A stretch of DNA of 64,000 nt from Warburgia ugandensis (lineage: Eukaryota; Streptophyta; Magnoliopsida; Canellales; Canellaceae), in assembly GCA_035236585.1 (NCBI GenBank), contig CP141127.1, positions 62,229,495 to 62,293,494 of the forward strand. The letters run 5' to 3'. Below, in pieces: positions 1 through 14,476 of the stretch; position 1 is the first letter of the stretch, and each line of letters begins with the position of its first letter. The notes beneath the pieces were generated by a model, which did no database searches, was not told the origin of the DNA, and saw only the letters and a list, made by a program, of their open reading frames with translations. Both the position numbers and the translations under genes were made by a program.

Positions 1-2823
1 AGAATTAATTGATTGGTTGGCTAGGTTATAAAATAGAGTTTCAATTAAAATTTACTAAAAATCCAAAAATTGAGTCCTCAAGGGGTCAACGCATATTTTC
101 CTTGTCTATACTATAGTAGATTGATGCACATGTAGATAATTTTAAAACACATCATATAGTTATCATTTTATTCTTATGTGTAATAGCCATTTTACCCTTC
201 CTCTTTCTTATATTCATTTGTGAGATCAACATGGGGCGTGTAGACCCACTTACTCCTAAGCATGTCATCTTTGTACATTCAAGTATAATGGACCCCATCT
301 TAATGAACTTAAATCACTTTCATAACAACTTATTTTGAATATATATTGATATATAATCAATTTGATACATATTTTATCAATGATCACCAAGTCCTTATAA
401 TTTTCAAGCACACGAAGACAAATATTATATCTCATTAGAAATATAGATTCCTTAACTCAAAGGGTTCCTATGGTTATGTATATCCAATAACACTTAATGC
501 TCTAGATAGGTGAGGTCAAATACTATGTGCAAAACACTTACACACACTATGTATGTTTAAGGTCTCTACCTTAGATGACATGAGAATTGATCATGCATAT
601 CTTATGGAAACATCTCATTTGACAAGTATTTTAGAATTAGGTTTCCAATTGCCATTCTTACTTGAGGATAATTTTAGGTTCACATAGAATTGGAATTCCA
701 TTTCTCATTCCCATGGTTCTTAGCCAATATTTTATAGAACTCTTATTATGTTACCTAAGGTTCCTAAGATCATCTCATGATTCTCAAATATATATTGTTA
801 TGTTACAGTAAAATCTTATGGAATATTACCTTTAATTATATAATTGGCAAACCATGATAACAAAAGATTGTATTTACTCAAATAATCTCATAAAGAATAT
901 CTTACAATAAGCTTTGTAGGACATACATTTCTAGTAAGTGATCCTTTTTTGCTCTCTCCTTTAGTGTTCCCCTATTAGGTTGAGTTGTACCATCCAATCT
1001 TGTAGATCCTTGAGTATTAGGTTGAACAATAACATCCAAACTTGTAAAAGCTTACTTAAGTTAATATGTATCACCCTAGGTTGTAGTATGACCATTAGGA
1101 TCCTGGCTACTAGATGCTTCCCATTCTCTAGCTCTTATTTTTCTAGACCTTGTCTTCTCAGCATTTCTTATCATCTCTCTACTCTACTTGGATTCATTGG
1201 TTGGCTGCCACATTTCATATATATCTCTCCCTTTCTAATCCTATTTGGATCCATAGCTTCATCAACCTTCTAGAGTGTATTCTTCTTTGTCTCCCTGGTT
1301 GTCTTCTCAAATTAGGTGGCTTGGTTTTATCAGCATCAGGTTTTAATGAGTTTTCAACCCCAGGCATTGAATTGATGAATAATTAATAAATTGCCATGAA
1401 ACATGTCTTATTGTAACAATGGTTCATATACTATTCTAGAGTCTTCTTCTTCTCAAGATGAATAGTAGATGTTGAATGAGTACATGGGATCCCTGTGAGG
1501 TCCCATTTCTTAGAAGACCAAGCCTTCTCTTTGATCACCTTAGTTCCCTCAAAAGTAGTGGTGAACCTTATAACAATTGTAGCTTCTATCCTAACTTATA
1601 CACTCAGATGCATGAAAATTTTCATTTCTAACTTCTTTTGAATTATTGGACATAGTTGTCATTACAAATTTGCCACTTTGAGATCTCTCCGTAATCATCT
1701 TTCTTATTATCTCTATCGTGGTTAAGATCGGCTTGTTTCTTACCTCTGTAATCCACTCACTGAATCTCTTAACCACATTATTCAATAGCATGTCACACTT
1801 AATTGAGGGTGAAACACATGTCATGACCATAAAGAAACAAAACAAGAACAACCTAACAATGAAAGTAAGGAATGACAACAAGGTACTAAGTTGGGATTGA
1901 ATAGAAAAAGGAAAAGGAAAAGACTTCATGAATCTAAGAGAAAATAGCCAAAGTCCAAAGCTTCAAAGATCTTCAAGATAGAGTGCTTCTTTCAAGGAGT
2001 TTAGCACAAACTCCTCTACTTGAATTTCACTTTGGTGAGATCTTATTCTAGGAAGAAAAGAGATATTTAGACTACAACTTATGTAGAAAAGTTTGGTGGA
2101 GATTAGGGATATAAGATTAGCAAGTGAGATGAGGTGGCATAACTGAATTAGAAGAAATAGGTGCCACCTTTTTAGGAAGTTGGCATGGAGCTCCTCCCTA
2201 AGTATGTGGTATGGTGGAATTAGGAAAGAAATAGAAAAGAGTGAGAGAAAAAAAATAGGAAAGAAGGGAAAAAGATAGGAATTTGAGGTGTTTTGAGTGT
2301 GAAATAGAATTAGAAGTTGCTAACTAGGATTTCCAACTAATCAAGATAGCTAAGCAAGGTGGGAGGCACCACTTTTTTAGGAGGTACCTCCTCCTTATGT
2401 AAAAATATGGAAAACCTAGGTTGGTTGATGAAAAAAGATGGGAAATGAATTTAGAATGTGGGTTTTCTCTTTTAATTGGTCCACCTATGCATGATCATCT
2501 TGCCAATAACAAATTTCCCTCAAAACATTCTAATTATCAAATGAAAATCACGTTTTAGCATGTGTATAATTACTTAAAATCTTCATCCAATAATGTAATT
2601 CCATGTGGCATTGGCTACATTGGCTTGATGGCTAACTTAGGTTTCCATGTTAAACTAGGAAACCTCATTCATGGTTCTAATTCTTATAAAAAGGTAGTGG
2701 AATTGGATAGCTTTTTACATGAGCCCTTTGATGCTTCCAATTGCTTCCTTGAACTTCATTTTCTTGCCTTAAGGTGATCTTAACCTTTGATTTAGCTTTG
2801 AAATGTTGAATTTTAGGTCTTTA
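1..2823. other. AT-rich DNA, no gene recognised
   Basis: I find no reading frame here with a recognisable domain; the longest (minus strand, 1591-1929, 112 codons) has low-complexity composition and no motif I know. The stretch 1900-2820, with motifs such as 'gtgccacctttttagg', resembles non-coding LTR sequence seen elsewhere in the window (for example near 37,080-37,140), so it may be LTR remains, but no boundary can be placed. The DNA from about 2780 to 2823 continues after the LTR-like insertion at 7721. Confidence 0.4.
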
Positions 2824-5800
2824 TGTGACGACCTGGGTTTTTGTAACACGTTTTATGATGTATTTCGAAAGGCAAGGGCCCTTAATAGTGTATAATTTTT
2901 TTGCAAAACAAAGCAGCAGAAATTCTTTTCTTTTGAACTTGTTTTGTAAAACCCAAGTCACCACTTCATACATAACATAAGTACAATTTGTGTACAAAAT
3001 AAAATTTCATTGAAGGAATATACTTTTATTAAATTCCAAAATCCATCCAGTGGTTCACAATACAGCCAAATCTATTACAATACTTGTCTAAATTACATAA
3101 TCCAAAACTCAAGCTCACCATACAATAAAACTCTCAACAAAGCAAAATACATGTCTTCAAGGGTATACCTTGAAGATTATTCTCTTCATGTCTTCTATCG
3201 TCTTTAGCTTCTAACTCTCCTTCCCTATATCTGAGATATTGCAACATTTACAATATCTCACAAGCAATGCTTAGTAGGGGATTCAAGAAGCATAATAATT
3301 GACAATGTAATTCCAATACTTCATAATCCCATTATCCCTAAACATATTCATGTCTCTACTCTTTACTTTGTAAGTTATGTATATCCATATACGTACATAC
3401 TATACATGGGTAAATCAGTTAAATTTATGAAAGTAGTCAAATATCATTCCGAACTAAGCTGATCAATTCTCTCTATTATGAGAATTTAGTATTTCAGCTA
3501 ATCTTACATTGGGAATTTTCCTTCTTGGAAAATATTGGTAATATACAATTACCTAGCATTTCATTATGCTAAAACATAAAGCATTTCACTATGCCTATTC
3601 TCATATGCATCATAGTGTAAAATAATCAAAAGGGTTACCATGCTGCAGTCTAATCTGTACTAGCGCGCTTGGATAACTACCCTGTTCACCATTGATACCA
3701 TGGTGGAAAATATTATGTCACTGCCCATATGGGAGGACAGGACTTTCACAGTGGTGGCCTTCCCATAATTGTCCCCACCCGACTTTTAGCCTCTCATAGG
3801 GCAAGGTATCATCATATCATCAAATTTCAAGGAGTGGGTGGCCAAACCCTTATAACTCCTCTAGCATAGCATCCCCTAGGCTTATGCCTATTAAAATAAA
3901 CTCACAAGCCTCCAAGCTTGTATGTAAAATAGATTTCATATATATATCAAACCATCTGTCTGTTTACTTAGGGCTGAAATATTTTCTAGTTCCCTATTAA
4001 CTTATAGTCTAGTCCTTAACCATCTTATATGTGTTTGGTTGGATCATAAGGTTTTCAAGGGATTTAATACAAGTATTAACATTACTCTTGTCAACATAAG
4101 GTCATGAGTTAAATCATGTATATCCCATGTAAATGCATTCATCAAATCCTCCTACCTTTAAGGAGTGATCTCTTTTCCCAAATCTTCCATGATCCTGACT
4201 GATGTATGTAATCTGTACATCCATACATATTGTCAATACATAAATTTTGAACAATCCTATTGATCACTAGATCTGATGTTTAGAATGATCTTTAAATTAT
4301 TCATATCTAAGTATTTTTCTATCTCTAAGTCTTACTGTGTCCATCTCCTTGATCTTGATCTTTCATAGATCCATTGATTAACAATCTACACAAGTTGATA
4401 AAGATCAAGGTCCTAAATCTTCTATCATCTAGTTCTTCTTTGATCTAAGTTCAGTTATTGGATCATCCCTAAGGAGGATGATCATGGTTTTCTTCCTTGA
4501 ATCATCTTTGATCAAGGGTTTGAATTATCTAATCTAATGAACTAGAATAAGCATACTAATAAACATGCATACTAAGTACAATATAATATTCTTATTCTTA
4601 TTGTTCTTGATCATCCAAGATCTAATGGATCTTGTTTGATCATCCTTATTTTACTTACAGTTTTTATTAGGGTTAGGTAATTTACTAACCTTTTATGCTC
4701 TTACTATTATTATTCAACCAGTTAATGTTTTGTTGGTTGAAGGTAACTTATTTAAGCCTAAGTCTAGGCTACTCTTCTTATTTTCAATTGGCTAAGGTTT
4801 ACTAGCTGAATGGGTGAACACAAAGTGGTTACTTCAATCCTCATGTAAGAACGCGTTTAGACCTCACAAACGTCAATAGAAGGTAGGGGAAGAGCGAGGC
4901 TCTATTAGATAACCCCCTTAACCACTATATTCTACATTCACTAGAGTGACCATAGCTCAACCTTTCATAAGGTTCCTATAAGCATGTTGACCCTAAGTAC
5001 TCTTTGTAATTGATTTTAATTAAGTCCATGAATATTTACAATGTCATTCATGGGGTTTATTATTCTCCTAGTTTGGGCCAAGGATTTGATAATCCTTATA
5101 TTGTCCTACTAACTATAACCCTTACTAATTAAGTCCAAAGTACTCCATTCTTATTTGTGTCATAAAACTCTACTTTCTCATTAGATCCCATTTTTGGTGT
5201 TTCATGCTCTTTATCTCATAACAAGTAGATCTACTAATAAAATTTAACCATAAATGAATTATAAATTCAAAGCATAAAACTACATAATTGAACACTTAAT
5301 GATAATGAGACAAGGTACTTAAAATTACACTAGCATGATTTCCAACTAATATACCTTAATAACTCAATTTAAACTGACATGGACCTTAGATATAATCTCA
5401 TACTATAGTAAAATATTATATGAAATTCTAGCATGGTCCTAAGTTACAATGGCATGAAATCATACTAAAGTACCCCTAAGATAATTAAATCTAGCACCCT
5501 ATGATAACAATATAATCACATGTCATGCTAAAGTCTAAAAGTTACACTATCATGCTTTATAACATAAATCATATTTAAAATGCTATTTTCAATTAATAGA
5601 AAATGAAACTAATTATATTAACATTTTTAGAAATCTTCACTTATGATCCAACCATTAGATCTTAGATCTTTTCCTTTGCTTAAGGGTATTAGTTATATTT
5701 AGGGGGTTTTCTTTATTAAGGTCCATAGATCATATTTATCTATTTTTGCCATTATCCATCCATGATTTCCTTGGATTTCATTATATCAACATCCATTCCA

Positions 5801-7720
5801 CCCATCTCAAGGATTTGATCACACTTGATCTTATTGATCAAGTGGGTCCCTTTGTAATTTTTAGGGTTTTTCTACCATAGTGGGTAAATCCCTTAATATC
5901 TCTTAGATCTGTCCAAATAAACCATTTATATAACTTCATTCCAATATTTTATCATTATTAAAACATATCTCCAAGATCTGATCATCGCAGATCTTGAAGA
6001 TCTTGGCAATTGGAAACTTGTTTCTTTAATACAGAAAGTTTTACTACATAATTTCTAGATTTTATCATTTCATCAAAAAATAGAGGTTTCAAGATTTCCA
6101 TAGCTTCTTTCCGATCTCAATTTAGAGTTCAGATGGCTCCGGAATTAGATCTAGAAGTTCACAGTCATTCCTAGGGCTTAGATTTGATCTGGGCCCAAGG
6201 AATGGACGGCCCAGATTTTTCTGGTGGAAACGACCTGGGCGGAATGTTCCCGTTCATTGGGCGCGTCTACCACAGAGTCGATAATGAAGCTCCCTCCAGG
6301 GGACGTCCCCGATGTGCACAGGACGAGCGGAAAGCTCGTCGTCGCGCGCCTGTAACTGGGACACAAGGTGGGCGCGTCCGCTCGTCCTTTTTACGGAAGT
6401 GCCGTCGTCCCACGCGCGGAATGCTTCCATGTGTGACGTTTTCTGCACTGCGTCACACATGCATCCTGGGCCCTGTTCAATCAGGAGATCGGACAATCCA
6501 TTATGGACCGTCCAATCAATCCTCTATCAATTGAGGGCCCAAAACTTATCCGATCTTTGTGAAACTGCTACCCTAGGTGTTTTGGATCCTTCTGGATTGA
6601 TTGTATGGTCAAAATTTTCATCTGAGAACTCCATTGTCCTAAATTAAAGGTTCTGTGGTTTACTTTATTTTTACCTTTTTATTACTAAAATGCAATTACA
6701 GTAAAATAAAATTTTCATAAACCAGTAGTAAACATGTCCAAGAAGCATTTCCACCTACCTAATTGGAGAAAAAATATTGGTTATATGTCCAATTTAAAAG
6801 AAATACCCTTTTGATGAAGATATGGCCCAAGATCCACCTTTCTTTCGATTACCGTTGTTTGAACCATTGGATCTTGAAATTTCTTTAGGGGTTTTGTAGC
6901 TAAGGTATGATGGGAAGTTTTGGGTGGTGAAATTGGTGATATTAGATTTGAAACAAAGTGCCTAATTGATTTTAGGTCTCTTGTTCCAATCTAAAAAGAA
7001 AAAGAAATTGAAAAGAGAGAGATCTCTTTGGATTTTTGGGTTTTTGGGGAGGGATATAGGTCTAATTTTTTAGGGAGAGTGAAAACAATTTCGTGGGAAT
7101 TTTAGGAGGATTTTTGGGGTTGTATTTATAGGCACTTTGGTCTTCTTTCATGATGATATGCATTAATGATGGTTAATTCTTTTATTATTAAATAAGCATT
7201 GGATTCTCCCATTCTCCACCTACTTCTCCAAGACCAACTGATATGGTTTGACCCATGATTTCATGTGGGCTGGCCGCAGGATTCGTTTTTGGGTCCCTTG
7301 TGGGCCCCATGAGGGCCCCACATGGTGTAAAAAGAACATTTTTCCCTTTATATATAAAAAAATTAGGATTTATTCTTTTGATCTCGGAATTGAGCGTATT
7401 TAGTGACGTTGGATTCGTATTTCTTAGTACATTCTAAATTTTGATGTCTTAGATTTTGATTTTTGGGTAAATTTACTATTTTACCCTTTTGTCCAAGAAA
7501 TAAAGAAAATTAAGGATTTTTCATCTGAATTCAGAATTTGTCATGCTTACAGTCATTCTGAAGGGTTTGCTAAGTTTAATTTCAATTGTACATGTCTTAT
7601 TCTTTGATTATACTTTTATAAGAAGTATATTCTAAATAACCCTAATATTTCAACCCAAAATTTTTGAAACTCAAACTTTATTAATTTTCTCAATCAATTA
7701 CAAAAATTGGGGTTATTACA
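2824..7720 (-). mobile_element. 4.9-kb LTR-like unit (probable solo LTR, Ty3/gypsy type)
   Basis: On the plus strand it starts TGTGACGACCTGGG and ends GGGGTTATTACA; read on the minus strand it is TGTAATAACCCC...CGTCACA. The flanks are cttta (2819-2823) and ctttg (7721-7725), a 4-of-5 match to a 5-bp target duplication. Its termini match the solo LTR at 12408-14897 and the LTR of element E. A TATAAATA box on the minus strand lies about 0.6 kb from the minus-strand start, which fixes the orientation. The GC-rich part (about 6180-6540) has overlapping open frames on both strands but no recognisable protein. About 4820-5110 is similar to the leader of the Athila element at 49,950-50,260, so part of the unit may be a later insert. 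No gag or pol is present between the ends. Confidence 0.65.
7123..7130 (-). promoter_or_regulatory. TATA box of the 4.9-kb LTR
   Basis: The minus strand reads TATAAATA, followed by CAACCCC. It is about 590 bp inside the minus-strand start of the LTR, the same arrangement as the TATAAATA at 14469-14476 in the 2.49-kb LTR. Promoter activity is inferred. Confidence 0.45.
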
Positions 7721-7943
7721 CTTTGGGCCTCTTTTGATTTTGATCTTCAAATCTTATCTTGCTTGATTTCGGCCATTGGATCATCTTTTCAACATCTATA
7801 AAAAGAATAAAAACCCTAATTAAATCCTAAAAAATTATGATTATTCACGTACTTACTCCAGATTAGTTCCTAAACCTGCCAATATCAAGCTTTTGAATTA
7901 TTAGGTCAGAAATGCATGTATTATGACATTCTAAGAAAACCTA

Positions 7944-10329
7944 GAATAATGCCTATAATTTATAACACATGGACTAGTAATAGGATGCTTTTATACAAAA
8001 TTGAACACTTATCAAGTCTCATGTCATTCCATTCCATTTTAAAGTATTCCCAAGGTTTATAAGTCATAGCCCAATTATAATGTGAACTTCAACAAAATAT
8101 AATCTGACACTCTGTGCCTAAGTACATTCATAATCAATAGACTAAAACTAAGAAAAGTAAATTCCAAATTGCCTGGTGTCCACTTTTTCTCTTCATGTCT
8201 AGTCTTTGGAGTCTTTCACTCTTCACTCTTATTCAGTTCAAACTAATTTGCAATGTATTAATGGGCTGAGCATATCCCCATACCAAGTAGATAGAACTAA
8301 AACTACAAACTCAAAATATATATTGTTATAGTATGTGTTGCATATGTGCAAACTCATATGGTTTGAAAAAAATGTTTCCAATGTTAGAAAATTACATGAA
8401 TTATTTCTTAATAGTCATACCATGCAATGCCTTGTAACCATTCGATAGCATTCATACAACATGCATATATGTATCTCTATCTATAAAGGAGAAATTTCAC
8501 AACTTGAAAATTCAAGAAGAAAACATGATGCATCATCTATTGTCAAAATAGGGAAATATTAAAATAAAGATTCACACACTCTCTCCTACCAATAGAGTTT
8601 CCAATGCCCATTGACAATGTCAACCAAAATGGTCATGAGTACTCATCTAGCAACTAGATCACAAAGTTCACCTTTGGAACCAAAATACTATTCCTCAAGA
8701 GCATAAAAACAAATTTCATGGGATCACTATGCTCATGAATGGCCTGGCTGAATTGTGCACTCACTAGTACCTGAGAGGGACTTCCCATCACATCAATCAT
8801 GTGACCTATGGCTAAACATAGAAAGAGTATTGTTGGGTACCTACCACCTCTTGTGAGTGGAGGCTAAGGGGTCAGCTCGTACAACCACCTAATGTAAGTC
8901 CCACAAGCTCCATCATCAATATGCCTACCTAAAATATAAAATAATGGGTACTATTATAGCCTATACCTTTTGCAAAATCTCAGAGAAAACCCATCATGTA
9001 AATCAAAACAAAAATTGCATAGTAGTTCTTTTTTAATCTAAAATAAATGTCCAAACATGAGTTACACAATAACTACTTTCAAGCTAAAATTAATTGTTGG
9101 TGCATAGTTTTAAAAACCCAACCAAAGATGTTAAATTCATGGCACTACTTCATGCTCAAAATCAAACATGCTCAAAAATTTAGAGTAAAAAATTGATGAT
9201 TTTCTAAGTACAACCATATACTAAAAATTGACTTATTTTGGGTATTCAAAAACTGTGATTTACAAGATATAGCAGCATGCTAAAACCAATCTATCAAACC
9301 TCACTTTGATATTTCAAAACTAAGATTTACTAGGTGCATTTTACAATCTAAAAACCTTCATTTACATGGCAACCAATTGGGATAAATATTAGTATGCTAA
9401 AAACCATCAAATCATATGCCTATATTGAAACATCAAAACTATCAATTACATGCACCTAGTGAGATCAAAATCATCAATTATCAAAGTTTAATTTAAATCA
9501 AAATCAAACATAAATAAAAGAATGTTAATATGCTAAAACTATACATACTAAACCTCACTTGGAACCCAAGAAAATACTTTAATTTCGTAGTCAATGCAAC
9601 ATGTTAAACCATTTGTTCATGCACTCTATTAAATACTTAGAAAAACCTTCTCTTATAAGGTAATCTCTGAGTGAAAAGTTAAATAAACTAATGCATAATT
9701 TTTTGATAAAACTATTAGAGAATAGGTACAAGTAAATAAAAAAAATTAAAAAATCACCAACATAAGCACATTTAATAGAACTGCTAAAAATTAGAAATAA
9801 TAGGACTTCATGTTCATGCAAAAATTGACCATATTAAGTGTAGAATCATGCTAGAAGGTGTCTTATAAGAGAGCATGAAAACATGATAAGAAAAAATCTG
9901 TATTGGAGCATGAAATCATGTTAGAAAATATCTCTAACAAAATAAGAAAACCATGCTAAACAAAACATTGATAACTATGCATGAATACATGTTAAAAAAC
10001 ATCTAAAACATATCATGAATATTTGCTAGAAAATATCCATAATAAAGTACTATAAACATGGTATAAAACATCTATATCAATTAAAGAATCATGCTAGAAA
10101 TGATCTTATAGGTCCTTATAACTTAATGATCTTCAACCATTCAAAATTTACTCAAAGATTAAAATGTTACATGTACAAGCAAAATAGCATTTTTCAAAAT
10201 CTCCAAAACTTCATAAAACAAGTTTAAAAACTTAGTAAATTTAGATCCACCCATCTCTTTGACAATTTTACAAAGTTTCTATGCATTTTCAATAGCTTTT
10301 AATTATTATTATCATATCATAGGGTAGCC

Positions 10330-10410
<81 letters not shown>

Positions 10411-10879
10411 CCCCCACATGTTTTTCATTAATTTCTTCCTCCCTTTCTCTCCTTTTGTATACATCTTCCAATTAAATTCCTTACTACCCCAACCGGCCCA
10501 CATCTTTCTTAAAAAAAAAACACATCTTTCCATAATTCCCCTATTCTAGCCTCCTTTCTAAACACGTCTTTTCCTTGGTGGCTTGGCTTCCAAGTAGAAG
10601 ACCTACAATTATGAAAGTCATCTATTAGAAAACATAGAACCAAATTAAGAGGAGGTGCCATTATCAATCTCTATACTTAGCATACTTATGACATGGGTCT
10701 CTATTGGTCAAATTTGTGACCCCTTTATATCATTAAAACTCTCTTTCTTAACTCAATCTACCTATTATAATGTCATCATACATTTATTTTTCTATCAAAA
10801 AATAAATTTTCAAAGTTGAAGGAAAAATTCTATTTTTTATTAATGATAAAAGTAGTTATTAAAATTTTGGGTTATTATA
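7944..10879 (-). repeat. 3' LTR of gypsy element A
   Basis: It aligns with the 5' LTR (17859-18796) in two blocks: 7944-8220 with about 18,030-18,240, and 10,293-10,879 with 18,241-18,796. Both copies end GGGTTATTATA and carry a (CT)n run at the same place. The 2.07 kb between the blocks is absent from the 5' LTR, which I read as a deletion there. The portion 8700-8950 resembles the middle of other long LTRs in the window. The sequence 7721-7943 does not match the 5' LTR and is unresolved. Confidence 0.7.
10332..10406. repeat. (CT)n microsatellite, 75 bp
   Basis: Uninterrupted CT dinucleotides inside the 3' LTR of element A. It is at the same LTR position as the compound repeat at 18283-18354 in the 5' LTR. 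Confidence 0.97.
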
Positions 10880-10893
10880 GTATTACCCCCTTC
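10880..10893 (-). promoter_or_regulatory. Polypurine tract of element A
   Basis: The minus strand reads AAGGGGGTAATAC directly before the 3' LTR start (TATAATAACCC). This is the usual position of the plus-strand primer of an LTR retrotransposon. The equivalent site in element E is at 62093-62106. Confidence 0.55.
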
Positions 10894-12402
10894 AAGGAAT
10901 TTTATCTCCAAATTCTTCTCAACTTCAGTTACAAATAATTCTAAATGCTTCTTCTTAGCTCAGAGTCTAGTTGTTTCATTGCCTTTCAACTAAACGTTGT
11001 TGCTAAAGGACTTCTGCAAAGGAATCTCTTTGTTTCTCAGCTTTCATTCTTTCTTGTCTAAAATTTGAAATGGTTTCATCTCAAATTTTAAATAGGGTGT
11101 AGCTCAGCTGGCACTTGTTCAAGCACATGTGAAGGAATAGGCATATACATCCGCAACATGGAAACATGACAAATGTTGTGAACTTCTAGTAGCTGTGGCA
11201 GTAATGCTAATAGGATGCTACTAATCCAATTCTATCTAGAGTCTTAAAGGGACTGAAGAACTCAACACCCCTTTCATTCCAAACCTCATAACTTGCCCAA
11301 CCTCAAATTCTAGGTCCCTAGACCTCTTATATGTGTAGCTTTTCTATCTACTTTGAGCTATAAGGAGTCACTTCCAAATAAGTCTCACCTCGTTAGCGCA
11401 CTATTCTACTAATTTCGACTATACAATTCTATTTTCTCCAACTTCATTCCAACGCATTGGTGAATAGAAGGGTCTCCCCTATAGAGTTCATATGGAGCCA
11501 TTATGATGCTTGAGTAAAAATTATTACTATATGCAAACTCAACCAATGGCAGGCTTTAGTTCAAATTTCCTTTCCATTCAATTGCACACATTCTTAGCAT
11601 GTCTTCTAATGTCTAAATCATCCTCTCAGATTGCCCATTTGTCAAAGGATGAAAAGTTGTACTAAAACTCAATGATGATCCTAAGGACTCCTACACACAT
11701 CTCCAAAATTATAATGTGAACTGACTATCCCTATCAAAACTAATAGCTATAGGTATCCCATGCAAGCGCATAATTTCTTAGATGTACAACCATGCCAAAC
11801 TACTAGTAGACTAATTCTGTCAAATTAGGAAGATATGTATCAATTTTATCAACTGATCAACTATCACCCATAAAATGTAATGTCTGCTTTATGTCCAGGT
11901 AAACCCACAATGAAATCCATGGTGATATAATCTCACTTCCACTTAGGAAGATCAAGGGACTACAAAAGTCCCACCTACCTTTGATGCTCAACCTTAACTT
12001 ATTGACATGTTAAGGATCGCTCCACAAACTCTCCCACATCCATCTTCATGGCATAAAACAAGAATTGTCTCTTCAAATCATGGTATAGTTTTATTGCATA
12101 GGAATGAATGGTATATTGTGATTGGTGTGTCTCTCTAAGAATTTCTTACCTTAGTTTGGCACTTACCAAGATCACTAATCCCTTGCGCATTGAACACTAT
12201 CATTCACTTCCAAAGTAAAGGTTGGCTTTCTCACCAGTGATTATGTCTCATCATTGTCCTTCTGCATCTAAAGGACTCTCTCAATGATGTTAGATCTTAC
12301 AATTAACTTTGTTGTGAATGATTTCTTATTCTTGTGTTTTATTTTTGGTCTACATTTGACTACTTCCTATGGCCATTTTCACCTCTTAGAAAGCATGCTT
12401 GC
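10880..12402 (-). pseudogene. Integrase region of gypsy element A (decayed)
   Basis: Minus-strand translation around 11,690-11,420 gives LSTTFHPLTNGQSE, then TLEDMLRMCAIEW, VEFAYSNNF and MAPYELYRGDPSI. These correspond to the integrase core motifs STAFHPQTDGQSE, TLEDMLRAC, VEFAYNNS and MAPYEALYGR of plant Ty3/gypsy elements. Stops interrupt the frame (for example before SLPLVEFAY). The integrase would insert the element's cDNA into host DNA; this copy cannot. The upstream (higher-coordinate) side is cut by the solo LTR at 12408, whose other side resumes in RNase H at 14903. Confidence 0.75.
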
Positions 12403-13057
12403 ACACATGTGACGACCCGGGTTTTCCCATGCATTTTTAAATGCAATATCTAATTCCTAAGGCAGTATGCATCCCTATTTGAAAACCATTTTATAAAAAA
12501 CACGCAATGCAGCGGAAAATCTTTTGTTTTAAACTCATTTTGAAAACCCCGAGTGTCATTTGTTTTCACAACAATCAAAGTAGGTTTTGAAAAACTTCAG
12601 AAATCATAAATGTTTTTCCCAGGTCTATCCAGTCACAACTTACAGCCCAACTGTAAATAAATACAAATACATGTCCAAAGGGTAGAGTGTTTACTTACAT
12701 GTATAATTGTCTCTTTTTGATTTACTTGCTCATAGCATTAACATTTCCTGAGGCGTCTTCTACTCATGAGTGGAGCTGTCCTAAAAAATGATATATTTGG
12801 GTGTCTTCTGTCATGCGCGTATCCTGTCCTTAAGTTCTTAGTTATGTCTGAAAAATGTTAAGGATTGGGTGAGTATATACTATACTCAGTAGGAGTCTAT
12901 CACTACTAGTTTTACAATGCATGCTATGTTTAAAATCATATGCTCTTTAAAATATGTGCATGTGTTGAACACTCATGTTCAATATCAATATTAAAAACCA
13001 TTGTTGAATTGGAATACTAACGACTTAAAGAATCGCATAATCCAAGTCGAAAGTATC

Positions 13058-13078
13058 ATATATATATATATATATATC
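13058..13078. repeat. (AT)n microsatellite
   Basis: Short run of alternating A and T inside the 2.49-kb solo LTR. Confidence 0.85.
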
Positions 13079-14468
13079 ATAAACATAATAATATGCATAA
13101 GATGCTCAACTGAATCCAACTCATGGATATATGGTATGGTCAACCAACCTCATGTCATGCCATATGCAATGCAAGTAAATCCTCAAAACATAGGGCCCAC
13201 TATGCCCATGACCTCCTCGCCATGTGGTCCCTGAGTACCTGGGGTCACTTGGTCATAGCCTCCATGGGGCATATGACACATCGACCCAGTGCCGTGACAC
13301 CAGTGGTAGCCCCCTGTACCACATGCAGTCAACGTAGGGACATGCCTTTTTTTTGGCGTGGTACCCTTTCCACCTAATAGTGGTAGAGGCTGGGAGGCCA
13401 CCCCAGACCTCTCGACATAGCGCTCACGAGCTTACTAGCCCAAATCATATATGATCAATCAAGCAAAAACCTCTTTTTCAAAACCTGTCCTCTTTGGGTC
13501 CCTAACAACTGCCTACCCAGCGTCTTTTGGGCACTCTAGCGTCTTTTGGTAACCCTCAAGGTCATGCAATTTTTCAAAACTCAATAACCACAAATCACGC
13601 AATTTATGTAATCGTTTGCAAAACATGTCTATGCATAATGTATTTATCATATGCATGCTGAATTCATTTATAAAATTAAGTCATGCTAAATAAGTCATAT
13701 AACTGATACTTAAAACATGCATTCTCAAAACAATCATGGGTTCTTTTTAAAAGCCTAGTAGCGATAGAGCACCTACCTGATTTGGTCACGCTAACCCCCT
13801 TGTCCTCGTACGCTCCTGCTCATAGTTTAGGGGAACAAGGTTAGCTTGGACTATTTCTATAGGTTTTAGAATAGTTGATCTCACTTTGTAGGCATTAAGG
13901 GTTCATTCCCATGCCTATGGATCTCCTAAGCTCCTAACTAGGCCTTAGTATCGTCAAGTTTACAAAGGTTTAGTGGCCTCGCACCACTATCATAGTTTAA
14001 GGGTCATTCCCACCTTAGATAGGGCCTTGATCAGGTATTTTATAGTTTGGATGTATCCGCATCGTCGATACGAACACAACGCCTTTCACGGTGCCTCAAT
14101 CGGAGTCCTAGAACTCAAGTTATGGGCTTTTTAGTATTCAGAATACATGGAAGGCCCACAAGGTGCGTCTACCCATTTTCTCATTTGCGGGCGTGACCAC
14201 GAATGTGCCTGGTTCAACCCTATTGAACCAATACGCCCAGGCACCGTCCCTAGGTCCTTTGTGGCTCCCTAGAGCCCTATTTTGCATGGTTTTTCATGCA
14301 AAAACTTGGGGGAGCTCATCCTAAGACTAAGGGGGAGATGGGTTTGGAGGGGTTTTGGGCATACCTGGTTCGTGGCCGGGTTTTTCCCATGTTTTCTGCT
14401 CTTGTTTTCTTCTCCACAATGGGCTTTTCCCAGGCTTTTGGGCTGCCACTGGAGGCGTCCAAGAGCTC

Positions 14469-14476
14469 TATTTATA
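14469..14476 (-). promoter_or_regulatory. TATA box of the 2.49-kb solo LTR
   Basis: The minus strand reads TATAAATA, inside a near-palindrome (gagctc on both sides). Same arrangement as in the 4.9-kb LTR. Function is inferred. Confidence 0.45.

Noticed and set aside
6184-6647. Overlapping GC-rich open frames on both strands, up to 116 codons
   Set aside because: They lie in the GC-rich part of an LTR-like unit, overlap each other on both strands and show no domain; base composition explains them.
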